A DNA stretch of 64,000 nucleotides from Antarctobacter sediminis (GTDB lineage: Bacteria > Pseudomonadota > Alphaproteobacteria > Rhodobacterales > Rhodobacteraceae). The stretch covers positions 620,001 through 684,000 of the forward strand of contig NZ_JAHUZG010000002.1 in NCBI RefSeq assembly GCF_019218285.1, in the 5' to 3' direction. This document shows, in pieces, positions 1 through 9,677 of this stretch (position 1 is its first letter; each line of letters begins with the position of its first letter). Made by a program: the position numbers and the translations under genes. The notes under the pieces are model-generated. The model had not been told where the DNA came from. It searched no databases and saw nothing but the letters and a program-made list of their open reading frames with translations.

Positions 1-704
1 CCGGCTGGCGCTTGCCCAATGGCGACCACATGGCCGCCCTACACCTGAGGCTGGCCCCCGGGTGGAAAACCTATTGGCGCTCACCCGGCGATGCGGGCAT
101 CCCGCCGCAATTCGACTGGAGCGGGGCACGCAACATGGCCGCCATCGGCATTTACTGGCCTGCGCCCCACGTCTTTTGGCAAGAGGGCATGCGGTCAGTC
201 GGTTACAAGGATGAGGTCATCCTGCCGCTGAAAATCCGCCCAAAACAGGCCGGGCAGGACGCGCGTCTGGGCGGCGTGATTGATATCGGCATCTGCAAGG
301 ACGTCTGCCTGCCACACCGCCTGCGGGTGACGGCCGTCTTGCCGGCCGATCACAAAAAACCCGATCCGGTGATCGCAGCCGCCATGGCCGATGTGCCTTT
401 CGGTGCCACGGACGCCGGTGTGACCGCCGTATCCTGCCGGATTTCACCGCGCTCCGACGGTCTGGGCCTCAGCGTTGCAATTTCCATGCCACGCGGCACC
501 GGCCACGAGGAAACCGTGATCGAAGCCGCCGATCCCAATCTCTGGATCGCGGACCCCAAGACTTCGTGGAGCGGTGGCAAGCTGGTCGCGGAAACGCGCG
601 TGACCCATATGTCCGGCAAGACCTTCGCGCTGGACCGGTCCTCGCTGCGGATCACTATCCTTGGCGGGCGGATGCCGGTCGAGATGACGGGATGTACCGG
701 GTAA
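1..704 (+). CDS. DsbD N-terminal-domain (thiol:disulfide) protein, 5' truncated by window
   Basis: The reading frame is open from the first bases of the window, so the true start and any signal peptide lie upstream. The visible 234 residues look like the periplasmic N-terminal domain of the DsbD/ScsB family: an LRLAPGWKTYWRSPGDAG block near the N-terminus and a CKDVC cysteine pair followed by LPH about 100 residues in. In the family this immunoglobulin-like domain passes reducing equivalents to periplasmic thiol proteins. No DsbD transmembrane or thioredoxin domain follows before the stop, so it is a stand-alone domain. The function is inferred from the family; the exact partner is unknown. 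A strong intrinsic terminator follows 30 bases after the stop. Confidence 0.75.
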   Translation, partial: GWRLPNGDHMAALHLRLAPGWKTYWRSPGDAGIPPQFDWSGARNMAAIGIYWPAPHVFWQEGMRSVGYKDEVILPLKIRPKQAGQDARLGGVIDIGICKDVCLPHRLRVTAVLPADHKKPDPVIAAAMADVPFGATDAGVTAVSCRISPRSDGLGLSVAISMPRGTGHEETVIEAADPNLWIADPKTSWSGGKLVAETRVTHMSGKTFALDRSSLRITILGGRMPVEMTGCTG

Positions 705-733
705 CACGGCAAACCACCTTTCGCGCGGAATGC

Positions 734-766
734 AAAAGGCCGGGACACGTCGTTCCGGCCTTTTTT
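734..766 (+). terminator. intrinsic terminator after the DsbD-domain gene
   Basis: AAAAGGCCGG (734-743) pairs perfectly with CCGGCCTTTT (755-764) around an 11-base loop, and the T run continues to 766. Because the stem begins with an A run, it can act in both directions, also ending the minus-strand RND operon whose stop lies at 780-782. Confidence 0.85.
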
Positions 767-779
767 CTGGCGCACGGTT

Positions 780-3700
780 TTATGTCGGCGCGCGTTTCCC
801 GGTGATCCGCCCAAGCGCGATGGCCAACCCGACAAGCACATAGATCACCAAGGGCAAGATCAACGCCCCCAGCAGAAACAGCGCCAACGCGGCAAACGCA
901 GGCGGCAAGTCCGCCATTCCGCCGACAGCCAGCGCCGGCAACAGGTCCCCGCTCACCCCGGTATAGCCAAGCGTCGCGCCCAGCCACGCCAGCATCGCCA
1001 GCAATGCCGCCACAAGCACGCCTCGCAGGGCTTCGCCACGGAAGCGCAGCCCCTTTTTCAGGGCCGCCACCTGCTGTCCCACGTCATGTTGAATCGCCAC
1101 CAATGAGGGCACGATCACAAGAACAAGAACCACCCCGAACCCAAGCCCATAGACCAGCGTGATCACCGTGGGTTTCAGGAATTGCGCCTGCGACGAACTT
1201 TCGTACAGCAGCGGCGCAAGTCCCAGAACCGTCGTGGCCGTAGTCAGGAACACCGCGCGCAAACGGTCCGCCGCACCGTCGATGATCGAGGGGATCAATC
1301 CGCGATCCTTGGCGTATTCGTCGATCTGCGTCACCAAGACGATGGAATCGTTGATGATGATACCCGTCATGCCCAGCAGGCCGACCACCGTGAACATGCT
1401 AAGCGGCACGTCCCACAAGGCATGACCGAATATCGTGCCGATCAACCCAAAAGGAACGATGGCCATGACGACGAACGGCCGTGTCCAACTGGCAAAGACC
1501 CAGGCCAAAACAAGATAGATCCCCAAAAGCACCATGATCAGACCATTGCGGGCATCGGTCAGGAACTCGTTTTCCTGCTCTGCCAACCCCGCAAGGCGAT
1601 AGTCCACCTGCCGGGCTTCGGCGATCTGGGGCAGGATTTCCTCTTGCAGGGCTTTGACGATAGCCTCGGCTCGGGCTGCATCGTCCTCAGAGATGTCACC
1701 GGTGACGGAAACGACGCGCAACCCGTTTTCACGCCGGACGGTCGAGAACCCGGTACGCCGTTCAACGCGCACGATATCCGCAAGCGGCACGTAGTTCCCC
1801 GCCGGGGTCCGCAACTGCATCCGCTCCATGAAATCGGCGGTCAACTCTGCTTCGGGCAGTTCAACGCGGATCTCAGCCGAACGCGGACCGTCGGGATAAG
1901 TCGCCGCCTCGATCCCGCCCAGCCGATGACGCAGGGTGCGGCCAAGGCTGTCGATGTCAAAGCCCAGCGCCAACCCCTGCGGCGTCAGGTCAAGGATCAG
2001 CTCATCCTTGTCATACGACAGGTTGTCCTCCACCGCCGACACCTCGGGAAAGCGCAGAACGGCGGTCTTGAGGTCCTCTGCCGCGGCCTTGAGCGTTTCG
2101 GAATTGGCCCCGTAGAACTGAACATCCAGCGAATCGCCTCCCGGGCCGCCGCGCCAGCCGCGGAAGGAAATCGTTTCAGTCAGCGGATGGCGGGTCACAC
2201 GGTCCTGCAATTCGGCCACGAAGGCAAAAGAGGAATAGGGGCGCAGGTCGGCGTCGATCAGTTCGATCGAAATCGCGCCCAGTTGCTCCGGGTCCTTGGT
2301 ATCGGCCCCGGGCAGAGCCCGCCCCGCATTGCCGCCGATTTCGGCCAGCACGTAGTCCAGCGGGTTGCGGCCATATCGTTCGGCATATTCACGGCCCAAA
2401 TCCTCGGTCGCTTGCTGGAACAGGCGCATTTGCTCCAACGTGTCCGCGCGCGTAGCACCGGGGGACATGGCAAAGTTGCCAGTCACCGAACCCTGTTCCG
2501 GCGAGTTAAAGAACCGCCAGGTCACATCGCCATTGATGAACGCGGTGATCTGCGTCGCCAGCGCAAGAAAGACAACCGCGACCACCGCATAGCGCGCCGC
2601 GATCACGCCGCGCATAAAGGGGCGGAACAGGTTTTCCCGCATCCAGCGAAAGCCCCGGTTGACAAGGATCGACGCCATGTCGATGCCGCCATCGGACAGT
2701 TGCTGCATCATTGGTTGCCGGGACGCGCGCGGCATCAATACCAGCCGAAGCAGCGTGCTGACCGCGACCAACGCGGCCAGTCCGCCCACAAGCCAAGGCA
2801 GTTCGGCCCAGATCGAAGCGCGCAGGTCATTGGATGCGGTTCGCAATGCGCCCAGCGCCTCGGGCAGCGCGCCAAATTGCGACCACAGGCCAGCCAGAGC
2901 GACGGGCAGCATCAATACCGCAAGCGTCGACAGCGCCACCGCCAGCACACCGATCAGTGTCACGCCCAGCACGCCCAACCCGACACGCCAGATCCGCACC
3001 CCGCGCTTTTCGCGCGGTTTCAACGCATGCGCCATGTGGTTGGGCAGGATCAGGAAGCATTCCACAAGCGAGGCGATCAGCACCACGATGACGGTAAAGG
3101 GGATGTCCGCGATCAATTCGCCAAAGCGGCCCCCGATGGCCACAAGGCCGAAAAAGGCGATGACCGTTGTGATAGTGGCGGAAAATACCGGCAACGCCAT
3201 ACGGCGGGCGGCGTTTTCAGCGGCATCGAAGGGCCCCTGCCCGCGCCGCGCAAGATGGTCGGCATGTTCGCCGACGACGATGGCATCGTCGACCACGATG
3301 CCCAGCGTGATGATCAGCGCAAAGAGCGAGATCATGTTGATCGTCAGTCCCGCCACATACATCAGCGCAATCGCCGATAGCAGCGCGGTCGGAATACCTG
3401 CCGCCACCCAAAAGGCCGTGCGTGTGTTGAGAAAGAGGAACAACAGCATGACAACCAGCGCCAGACCGGACAGCGCATTGTCGATCAGGATGTTCAGACG
3501 GCCGGTGATCGCCTCTGACCGCGTGCGGATCAGATCTATCTTCACCCCGTCCGGCAGAGAGGCCGTCAGTTCGGCGGCCACTTTCTCGACCGTCGACTGA
3601 ATGCCGATGGCATCCCCTCCGGCGGACCGGTCCACCCGGATCGAAATCGCACGGTTCTGCCCCACGAAATAGCTCCGCTCGCGGTCGATCCCCTCCACCC

Positions 3701-4493
3701 GGATGCGCGCCACGTCGCCAACGGTCAGGTTGGATCCATCCGGGTTGGACCGCAAGACGATCGCGGCAATCGCCTCGGCCGAGCGTTTCTCGATCCCTGT
3801 CCGCACCCGCGCGCCTGCGCCGGCCACGTCGCCGGCAGGATCGGCCTGAACCTCGGCGGCAATGGCATCCGAAATCTCGCTCATCGTGACGTTGTGGGCG
3901 ATCAGGTTCTGCGTGGGCACCTCGATCACGGTGCGGGGCGCGGACAGTCCCCGGATCGTGGTCTGTGTCACACCTTCGGCAAACAGGCGTACGACCAGTT
4001 CATCGGCAAACCGCGCCAGTTGATCCACCCCCACGGGCCCCGTGATGACCAGATCGGTCACCCGATCACGCCAGCCACCGCGCCGCACGGTCGGTTCGTC
4101 TGCATCGTCCGGCAAGGTGGTGATGGCATCCACCGCCTGTTGCACGTCATCGGCGGCACGGGCGATGTCCCACCCCGGTTCGAATTCCAGCTCGATGGCC
4201 GCGCGCCCCTCACGCGAGACCGCGCTGGAAGAGATCACCCCGTCCACCGCCAAAAGCGCCGGTTCCAGAACCTGAACGATGGCGGCATCCACGTCCTCGG
4301 CCCCTGCCCCGTCCCATGACACCGCGACGTCGATTTCGTCGACGATCACATCGGGAAAGAACTGCGCCCGCATGTTGGGGATGGCAAAGGCACCCGCCGC
4401 CAACATCATGACCAGCAATAGATTGGCCACCGTGGGATGGCGCGCGAAATACCCAAAGAGACCGCCTGCCGCCGAAGGAAGAGCACGCGCCAT
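780..4493 (-). CDS. RND-family efflux transporter permease with extra membrane helices
   Basis: This is a 1237-residue inner-membrane proton-driven efflux permease of the AcrB/HAE superfamily. TM1 lies near residues 22-40 and is followed by a large periplasmic porter domain. The TM4 motif VDDAIVV carries the proton-relay aspartates D402-D403. The C-terminal half has the matching TM10 motif GIIINDSIVLV, with Asn where AcrB has its relay lysine. The protein is about 200 residues longer than AcrB: residues about 500-590 add roughly three hydrophobic segments between the halves, and the last 80 residues add two more. It starts 3 bases after the adaptor gene stop, so the two form one operon. No outer-membrane factor is encoded here. 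The substrate is not predictable. Confidence 0.9.
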   Translation of the reverse strand: MARALPSAAGGLFGYFARHPTVANLLLVMMLAAGAFAIPNMRAQFFPDVIVDEIDVAVSWDGAGAEDVDAAIVQVLEPALLAVDGVISSSAVSREGRAAIELEFEPGWDIARAADDVQQAVDAITTLPDDADEPTVRRGGWRDRVTDLVITGPVGVDQLARFADELVVRLFAEGVTQTTIRGLSAPRTVIEVPTQNLIAHNVTMSEISDAIAAEVQADPAGDVAGAGARVRTGIEKRSAEAIAAIVLRSNPDGSNLTVGDVARIRVEGIDRERSYFVGQNRAISIRVDRSAGGDAIGIQSTVEKVAAELTASLPDGVKIDLIRTRSEAITGRLNILIDNALSGLALVVMLLFLFLNTRTAFWVAAGIPTALLSAIALMYVAGLTINMISLFALIITLGIVVDDAIVVGEHADHLARRGQGPFDAAENAARRMALPVFSATITTVIAFFGLVAIGGRFGELIADIPFTVIVVLIASLVECFLILPNHMAHALKPREKRGVRIWRVGLGVLGVTLIGVLAVALSTLAVLMLPVALAGLWSQFGALPEALGALRTASNDLRASIWAELPWLVGGLAALVAVSTLLRLVLMPRASRQPMMQQLSDGGIDMASILVNRGFRWMRENLFRPFMRGVIAARYAVVAVVFLALATQITAFINGDVTWRFFNSPEQGSVTGNFAMSPGATRADTLEQMRLFQQATEDLGREYAERYGRNPLDYVLAEIGGNAGRALPGADTKDPEQLGAISIELIDADLRPYSSFAFVAELQDRVTRHPLTETISFRGWRGGPGGDSLDVQFYGANSETLKAAAEDLKTAVLRFPEVSAVEDNLSYDKDELILDLTPQGLALGFDIDSLGRTLRHRLGGIEAATYPDGPRSAEIRVELPEAELTADFMERMQLRTPAGNYVPLADIVRVERRTGFSTVRRENGLRVVSVTGDISEDDAARAEAIVKALQEEILPQIAEARQVDYRLAGLAEQENEFLTDARNGLIMVLLGIYLVLAWVFASWTRPFVVMAIVPFGLIGTIFGHALWDVPLSMFTVVGLLGMTGIIINDSIVLVTQIDEYAKDRGLIPSIIDGAADRLRAVFLTTATTVLGLAPLLYESSSQAQFLKPTVITLVYGLGFGVVLVLVIVPSLVAIQHDVGQQVAALKKGLRFRGEALRGVLVAALLAMLAWLGATLGYTGVSGDLLPALAVGGMADLPPAFAALALFLLGALILPLVIYVLVGLAIALGRITGKRAPT

Positions 4494-4496
4494 GGA

Positions 4497-5948
4497 TCAG
4501 CCCCCCATCCGCGATTCGATACGTTCGACAACTTCGGCGGGCACCTGCTGTTGATCCAGCTGTGACAGGATGCGCGATTTGGCGGCCTCTGGCATGCGGG
4601 TGTTCGCCTCGATGAATGCCTTGAGCCGGGCGCGACGCTCTTCTGTCAGTTCGACCATGGCGGGCGGTTCCGGCGCAACGCCGGTCCGCAGCGGCTTGAC
4701 CTTGATGCCAGCGCCCAGCAACGGTGTTCGCTGCGCCACGACCTCGCGCCCGCGCAGGTCTGCGCCGCGGATCAGCACGTCGTCCCCCTGTCGGCGCATC
4801 AATTGAACCTGCACAACCTCCAGCCTTTCGTCGGCCCCGACGACCAGAACCTCATCCGCTGCGTTCAGCGCCGTGGCGGGCAAACGTGCAACGCCGTCCA
4901 GTTGTGGCTCGTTGATTGTCACAGTCACGAAATCGCCCGGTTTGAAGCCGCGCGGCGCATCCAGCGTCGCAAACAGTTGCCGCCCCGTCTGACCGGCGCC
5001 AACCGCCGCACCATCACGGGAAATCCGCCCCTGAGCCGAAATATTGGTGCCGAAGAAATCCAGCGTCGCCGTCACCGGTGCCTGACGTATCCCGCCATCC
5101 CCATCCAGAAGGCGGGCGTATTGCTGGGTCGACACCCGGAACGCCACCTCAAGCGCTTGCGGGTCGACCAGTTGCGCCAGTTGTTCGTTCGTCGACACCA
5201 GACGCCCCGCAACGACGGTCACATCCGACAGGGTGCCGCCGAACTGGGCGCGGATTTCAGTGTCATCCAGCCTGCGTTGCGCCTCGTCACGGGCGATTTC
5301 AGCCCGGCGCAATTGGGTTGCGGCCTGATCAATCCGGGCCTCGGCGGTGGCCACCGCCTGCCGCCGTGTCAGGACCGACTGACGTTCGCTGGCCAAGGCA
5401 AGCTCGGCGGTTTCGACCGCGGCCGCCGTACCCACATTGCGATCCAGCAGGTCGCGTTGGCGCCGCAGGGCCGTTTCGCGCAAGACCACCTGTTCTTCAG
5501 CCGCAGACAGTTCGTCGCGGGCGATCTCCAGAGCGCGTTCGGCCTCACGCACCTCGGCGCTTGCATCCAGCAGATCACTTTCCGCACGGTCCAGCGCCGC
5601 CTGCGCATCAGCCGGGTCGATCCGCGCCAGCACCTGACCTGCCGTGACCTGCCCTCCCTCGACAAAAGCCGGATCCAGTTCGACGACCGCCCCGGAAGAA
5701 GCCGCGCGGATTTCCAGCGTCCGGCGGCTTTGCACTTCTCCGAAAGAGGTCAGCACCGGCGTCACGGTTTCAAATGTCACCGGCAGAACGTTGACCGCAA
5801 AGACCCGCTCACGCGCCTGCGGCACACGCGCCTCGGCGGCCATGCGCGCCAGAACGGCATCGCGCACCATGATCCCGGCATAGGCCATCAGACCAAGGGT
5901 GACCGACACAAGGAACAGCCCGGTCAGGCTCTTTCGCAGAAAGCGCAT
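4497..5948 (-). CDS. RND efflux periplasmic adaptor (membrane fusion protein)
   Basis: This 483-residue HlyD/AcrA-type adaptor links the inner-membrane permease encoded next to it with an outer-membrane channel. It has an N-terminal membrane anchor (residues about 9-30), a lipoyl/barrel-sandwich half, then a long alpha-helical hairpin rich in Ala, Glu and Arg (about residues 115-230), the returning lipoyl half (GGTLSDVTVVAGRLV) and a beta-barrel domain. The C-terminal tail of about 60 residues, rich in charged residues, is longer than in AcrA. It is the first gene of the minus-strand operon with the permease. The start is the ATG at 5948, which is immediately followed by the membrane anchor. 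Confidence 0.9.
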   Translation of the reverse strand: MRFLRKSLTGLFLVSVTLGLMAYAGIMVRDAVLARMAAEARVPQARERVFAVNVLPVTFETVTPVLTSFGEVQSRRTLEIRAASSGAVVELDPAFVEGGQVTAGQVLARIDPADAQAALDRAESDLLDASAEVREAERALEIARDELSAAEEQVVLRETALRRQRDLLDRNVGTAAAVETAELALASERQSVLTRRQAVATAEARIDQAATQLRRAEIARDEAQRRLDDTEIRAQFGGTLSDVTVVAGRLVSTNEQLAQLVDPQALEVAFRVSTQQYARLLDGDGGIRQAPVTATLDFFGTNISAQGRISRDGAAVGAGQTGRQLFATLDAPRGFKPGDFVTVTINEPQLDGVARLPATALNAADEVLVVGADERLEVVQVQLMRRQGDDVLIRGADLRGREVVAQRTPLLGAGIKVKPLRTGVAPEPPAMVELTEERRARLKAFIEANTRMPEAAKSRILSQLDQQQVPAEVVERIESRMGG

Positions 5949-6035
5949 GGTTCAAATCATCTCCGCGGACGTCCCCTCAGGAAATAGAAGGGAGCAGATT
6001 GTTGCCAACCCTACGCACTTATACGCAGGTCGCGA

Positions 6036-6578
6036 TCACTTCCGTCGCTGGTGTTCGTCCAGGCGGGGGAAAATCTCGACGAAATTGCAGGGGCGGTGCC
6101 GGTAATCCAGTTGAAGCGAGAGGATCTCGTCCCAGGCATCTTTGCAAGCCCCGGTGCTGCCCGGCAGCGCAAACAGGTAGGTGCCGCCCGCAACACCCCC
6201 GGTGGCACGGCTCTGCACCGCTGAGGTGCCGATTTTATTGAAGGAAACCATGGTAAAGACCGTCCCGAAAGCGTCGATTTCCTTTTCATAGACGTCGCGA
6301 TGCGCTTCGACCGTCACGTCGCGCCCGGTCAGACCGGTGCCGCCGGTCGAAATCACCACATCCACGTTCGGGTCTGCGATCCAGCCGCGCAGGCAGTCGG
6401 CGATCTCGCCGCGCTCGTCCTTCACGATCTTGCGATCTGCCAGAATATGACCCGCATCGGCCAATCTTTGCACAAGCGTGTCGCCGGAACGGTCCTCTGC
6501 CAGCCCGCGGGTATCGGACACGGTCAGAATGGCGATTCGGACCGGAATGAATGCCTTGCTTTCGTCGATGCGGGACAT
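6036..6578 (-). CDS. moaB: molybdenum cofactor biosynthesis protein B (MoaB)
   Basis: This is a MoaB/Mog-family protein of 180 residues that acts on molybdopterin during molybdenum-cofactor synthesis in the cytosol. The diagnostic STGGTGLTGRD loop that binds the pterin lies near residues 74-84, and TVSDTRG is near the N-terminus. I chose the ATG at 6578 because an AGGAG ribosome-binding site sits 6-7 bases upstream and the sequence from there (MSRIDESK) is typical of the family; an in-frame upstream ATG at 6623 lacks such a site. No other cofactor genes are adjacent, and it stands between the efflux operon and the LysE gene. Confidence 0.88.
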   Translation of the reverse strand: MSRIDESKAFIPVRIAILTVSDTRGLAEDRSGDTLVQRLADAGHILADRKIVKDERGEIADCLRGWIADPNVDVVISTGGTGLTGRDVTVEAHRDVYEKEIDAFGTVFTMVSFNKIGTSAVQSRATGGVAGGTYLFALPGSTGACKDAWDEILSLQLDYRHRPCNFVEIFPRLDEHQRRK

Positions 6579-6643
6579 GCGGAACTCCTGCGCTTGTAGA
6601 TCACCGGCACTGTCGGCAGCCAACCGGTGAAGTCAAGCGCCGC

Positions 6644-7252
6644 TCAGGCCGCAAGACGCAGCGCCAGACCGCCAAAAAGCGTTGCACAGGCATAACGCAG
6701 GCCACGTTCGGTGCGCGACCCGCCGCGCAGATGCCGCCGCATGGCACCCGAAAACTGGCCCACCAGCCCGTTGATCACCACCCCTCCTGCGGACATCAAC
6801 AGGCCATAGATCAGGAACTGCGGCAGGACCGGCAGCGCGGGATCGATGAACTGCGGCACAAAGGCCAGCACGAAAAGGATGAACTTGGGGTTGGTGATAT
6901 TGACGACAAAGCCCTGCCGCATCGCCCTGGAAGGTGTCAGCGCCGGCGCGTCACTGCCCGCAATCGGCGTGCGCAGGGTTTTCCACGCGATCCACGCAAG
7001 ATAGGCGGCCCCGCCCCAGCGGATCACGTCAAAGGCCCCCGGCAGCGCGGCCACCAATGCGCCCAATCCCAGCCCGGCCAACAGGACATGCACCATGCCG
7101 CCCAAAGCAACCCCGGTCGATGCCGCCCAGCCGCAGCGCGCCCCGCCCCGCAGCCCCTGCGCCAGGCAGAACATCATGTCCGGCCCCGGCGTCAGGTTCA
7201 GCGCAAGCCCCGCAGGCACGAAGGCCAGCAGCAAGATAGGATCTACGATCAT
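6644..7252 (-). CDS. LysE family amino-acid/metabolite exporter
   Basis: This 202-residue inner-membrane exporter has six hydrophobic segments. It opens with the LysE/RhtB hallmark LNLTPGPDMMF, followed by GxxxGxxxG-rich helices and the FVVNITNPKFILF segment of the fourth helix. The family exports lysine, homoserine, threonine or other small metabolites using the proton gradient; the substrate here cannot be read from the sequence. Its ATG overlaps the stop of the upstream glycosylase gene by 4 bases (ATGA), so the two are translationally coupled. Confidence 0.87.
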   Translation of the reverse strand: MIVDPILLLAFVPAGLALNLTPGPDMMFCLAQGLRGGARCGWAASTGVALGGMVHVLLAGLGLGALVAALPGAFDVIRWGGAAYLAWIAWKTLRTPIAGSDAPALTPSRAMRQGFVVNITNPKFILFVLAFVPQFIDPALPVLPQFLIYGLLMSAGGVVINGLVGQFSGAMRRHLRGGSRTERGLRYACATLFGGLALRLAA

Positions 7253-8034
7253 GACAACCCTTTCAGTTTCGCCCGAAGCGACAACAGGTCGGCCCAGGTC
7301 TCGCGTTTCGCCTGCGGGTTCCGCAAAAGGTAGGCCGGGTGCAACATCGGCAGCGCCGGCCTGTCAGCGGCTTCGGTCCAGGTGCCGCGCAATCGCGTGA
7401 TCCCCCGCCGCCCCAGCAACGCCTGAGCCGAGGTATTGCCCATGATGACCAGAAGATCGGGATCGGCCAGCGCGATATGGCGGTGCAGGAAAGGCATCAG
7501 CATGGCAATCTCGTCGGGCCTCGGATCGCGGTTCTGCGGTGGCCGCCAAGGCAGCACATTGGTGATATAGACAGACTCGGCTCGGCTCAGCCCGATGGCG
7601 GCCAGCATCTTGTCCAGCAACTGGCCGGCACGACCGACAAAAGGTTTGCCCTGCAAATCCTCGTCCCGCCCCGGCGCCTCGCCCACCAGCATCACCCGCG
7701 CCCCGGGCACACCATCCGCAAAAACAAGACTGCGCGCACCACGTTTCAAAGCACAATGTTCAAACTGCTCCAGCGCCCCGCGCAACCCATCCAGATCCGC
7801 AGCCCCCTTGGCCAGCATGCGTGCTTCGGCAACCGGATCCACCTCGGGTTCGGGCACGGGCGCTCCACCCGGCGCCGCCCCCGGCTTCTTCGCGCGCTCG
7901 GCATGGCGCGCCTTCAGTTCCGCCTCGGCGGCAAACCGGTCCACGGGCGCGTCGACGATCGCCTCGTCCACCCCCATTTCCATCTGCCATTCCAAAAGCG
8001 CCTTCGCGGCGTACCAGTCGAGTCCCTGATCCAT
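7249..8034 (-). CDS. uracil-DNA glycosylase, type-4-like without Fe-S cysteines
   Basis: It removes uracil from DNA as the first step of base-excision repair. The 261-residue protein has the family-4/5 motifs: GEAPGRDED (118-126), [12 protein letters not shown] (130-141), [15 protein letters not shown] (158-171) and a late LHPAYLLR. Family-4 enzymes usually carry four cysteines for a 4Fe-4S cluster. Here only one Cys exists (C94), and the usual Cys in the ITNV-xx-C-RPP motif is W163. I chose the ATG at 8034 because [17 protein letters not shown] fits family N-termini; ATGs at 8043 and 8040 are in frame and possible. The N-terminal 80 residues are a charged, proline-rich linker. It is coupled to the LysE gene. 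Confidence 0.88.
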   Translation of the reverse strand: MDQGLDWYAAKALLEWQMEMGVDEAIVDAPVDRFAAEAELKARHAERAKKPGAAPGGAPVPEPEVDPVAEARMLAKGAADLDGLRGALEQFEHCALKRGARSLVFADGVPGARVMLVGEAPGRDEDLQGKPFVGRAGQLLDKMLAAIGLSRAESVYITNVLPWRPPQNRDPRPDEIAMLMPFLHRHIALADPDLLVIMGNTSAQALLGRRGITRLRGTWTEAADRPALPMLHPAYLLRNPQAKRETWADLLSLRAKLKGLS

Positions 8035-8077
8035 GGCCATCATCTTACGCCCCGCCAGAGGGGAAGAAAATCGCCCC

Positions 8078-8121
8078 CGTTTCTTCTTGGTCCAAATACT
8101 CAAAAACGCGCCAAAGGCGCG
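8078..8121 (+). repeat. Rhodobacteraceae-type intergenic repeat with hairpin
   Basis: This is a TTTCTTCTTGGTCCAAATACTC core followed by the perfect hairpin CGCGCC-aaa-GGCGCG (8107-8121). The layout, TTCTTCT then a TCC..AAATA core and then a GC-rich palindrome, matches the element at 44792-44850. It lies in the divergent gap between the glycosylase gene and pyrB. No other clear signal is seen in this gap apart from the pyrB ribosome-binding site. Confidence 0.55.
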
Positions 8122-8187
8122 ACTCCGGAACACTTGCCCCGCAAGACCGCCCTACCTAAAAGGTCACAACGCCGCCAAGGGATCAAA

Positions 8188-9138
8188 ATGCGCTTCGACC
8201 ACCGCCACCTCCTGGGGATCGAACCCCTGCGCCCGGACGAGATCACAACGATCCTCGACCTTTCCGACCAATATGTCGATTTCAACCGCCGCCGTGACAA
8301 ACACGCCAATGCGCTGGCAGGGTTGACGCAAATCAACATGTTCTTCGAAAACTCCACCCGCACGCAGGCCAGCTTCGAACTGGCGGGCAAACGTCTGGGC
8401 GCGGATGTGATGAACATGTCGATGCAGGCCAGTTCGATCAAGAAGGGCGAAACCCTGATCGACACGGCCATGACGCTGAACGCCATGCACCCTGATCTTC
8501 TGGTGGTGCGCCACCCGCATTCCGGGGCCGTCGACCTGCTGGCACAAAAGGTCAACTGCGCGGTGCTGAACGCGGGCGACGGGCGGCACGAACACCCGAC
8601 TCAGGCCTTGCTGGACGCGCTGACGATCCGCCGCGCCAAGGGCCGCCTGCACCGGCTGTCGATCGCCATTTGCGGCGACATCGCGCACAGCCGCGTGGCA
8701 CGGTCGAACCTGCTTCTGCTGCATAAGATGGAAAACCGCATCCGCCTTGTCGGCCCATCGACCTTGATGCCCTCCGGAATCGAGGCTTTTGGCGTCGAGG
8801 TCTTCGACGACATGCGCGAGGGTCTCAAGGACGTGGACGTGGTGATGATGCTGCGCCTTCAAAAGGAACGCATGGACGGCGGGTTCATCCCCTCGGAACG
8901 GGAATATTACCATCGTTACGGACTGGACGCCGAGAAACTCTCGCACGCCAAACCCGATGCGATTGTGATGCACCCCGGTCCGATGAACCGCGGTGTCGAA
9001 ATCGACGGGACGCTGGCCGATGATATCAACCGTTCGGTGATTCAGGATCAGGTGGAAATGGGTGTTGCCGTGCGCATGGCCTCGATGGACCTTTTGGCGC
9101 GCAACCTCCGGGCGCGCCCGAAGGAGGTCATCGCGTGA
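8188..9138 (+). CDS. pyrB: aspartate carbamoyltransferase catalytic subunit
   Basis: It condenses carbamoyl phosphate with aspartate in the second step of de novo pyrimidine synthesis. The 316-residue protein shows the carbamoyl-phosphate loop STRTQASFE (56-64), a KGET loop, the HPT-type motif in the ehPTQ region and MHPGPMNRG near the C-terminus. The frame is open far upstream, but the ATG at 8188 is preceded by AAGG and begins the family-typical [12 protein letters not shown]. The gene heads a six-gene operon in which each stop overlaps the next start by 4 bases. An AAGGAGG site inside its 3' end (9121-9127) serves the next gene. No pyrI is present. Confidence 0.96.
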   Translation: MRFDHRHLLGIEPLRPDEITTILDLSDQYVDFNRRRDKHANALAGLTQINMFFENSTRTQASFELAGKRLGADVMNMSMQASSIKKGETLIDTAMTLNAMHPDLLVVRHPHSGAVDLLAQKVNCAVLNAGDGRHEHPTQALLDALTIRRAKGRLHRLSIAICGDIAHSRVARSNLLLLHKMENRIRLVGPSTLMPSGIEAFGVEVFDDMREGLKDVDVVMMLRLQKERMDGGFIPSEREYYHRYGLDAEKLSHAKPDAIVMHPGPMNRGVEIDGTLADDINRSVIQDQVEMGVAVRMASMDLLARNLRARPKEVIA

Positions 9139-9677
9139 CACAGGTTCAGGTCAACGGATCGGATGGCGCGACGCTGCACCTTGTCCACCTCGACCTGCCG
9201 CCCGAGGCAGTCCAGCGGTTCACCCAGATGGCCGGCACCGGCGAATGGCCGCTGAAATATGCGCTTGGCGCAACCACGCTGCGCGAGAGTTTTGTCGACG
9301 TGGTCGCGCTCCGGGATCTGGGCGACATGCGCCTGTCGCAATATCTCTCGTCGGCCTATGACGTGCCGGCCCGCGCGCTTGGAGCGGATCGCGACCGCAT
9401 CGACGCGCTGCAAGGCCATGTGATCGTTCTGCCGCCGCAGGCCTTTGGCGGCACGTCGCAGATGCTGACCATTGCGCCCCCGCTGAGGATGATTGGCAGT
9501 TATGGCGAGGCCCGCCCCACCGCGCGCGGGGCCAGCCCCACGTCCCGCGCCGCCAAGGGCCAGGTCGGATCGGCCAGCGCCGCCCCATCGGCCAGCGGCA
9601 ATTCTCCCGTGCTGAAACTCATCCTCGCGGCGTTGGCCATTGTGCTGGCCGTCGTGCTTTGGCTGGCTCTGATATGA
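9135..9677 (+). CDS. C-terminally anchored membrane protein of the pyrB operon, unknown function
   Basis: This 180-residue protein starts at a GTG that overlaps the pyrB stop (GTGA), with an AAGGAGG site 7 bases upstream. Residues 1-120 form a soluble domain with motifs such as [12 protein letters not shown] and [13 protein letters not shown]. Residues 125-155 are a low-complexity Ala/Ser/Pro linker, and the last 20 residues ([20 protein letters not shown]) are one membrane helix. I do not recognise a named family. The tail-anchored layout and tight coupling to pyrB suggest a membrane-facing partner of the pyrimidine proteins or of the following PH-like genes, but that is inference. Confidence 0.75.
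   Translation: MTQVQVNGSDGATLHLVHLDLPPEAVQRFTQMAGTGEWPLKYALGATTLRESFVDVVALRDLGDMRLSQYLSSAYDVPARALGADRDRIDALQGHVIVLPPQAFGGTSQMLTIAPPLRMIGSYGEARPTARGASPTSRAAKGQVGSASAAPSASGNSPVLKLILAALAIVLAVVLWLALI

Noticed and set aside
1182-3380. 732-residue plus-strand open frame inside the RND permease gene
   Set aside because: It is rich in His, Arg and Gln, lacks any fold or motif, and mirrors the GC-rich codon pattern of the permease on the other strand.
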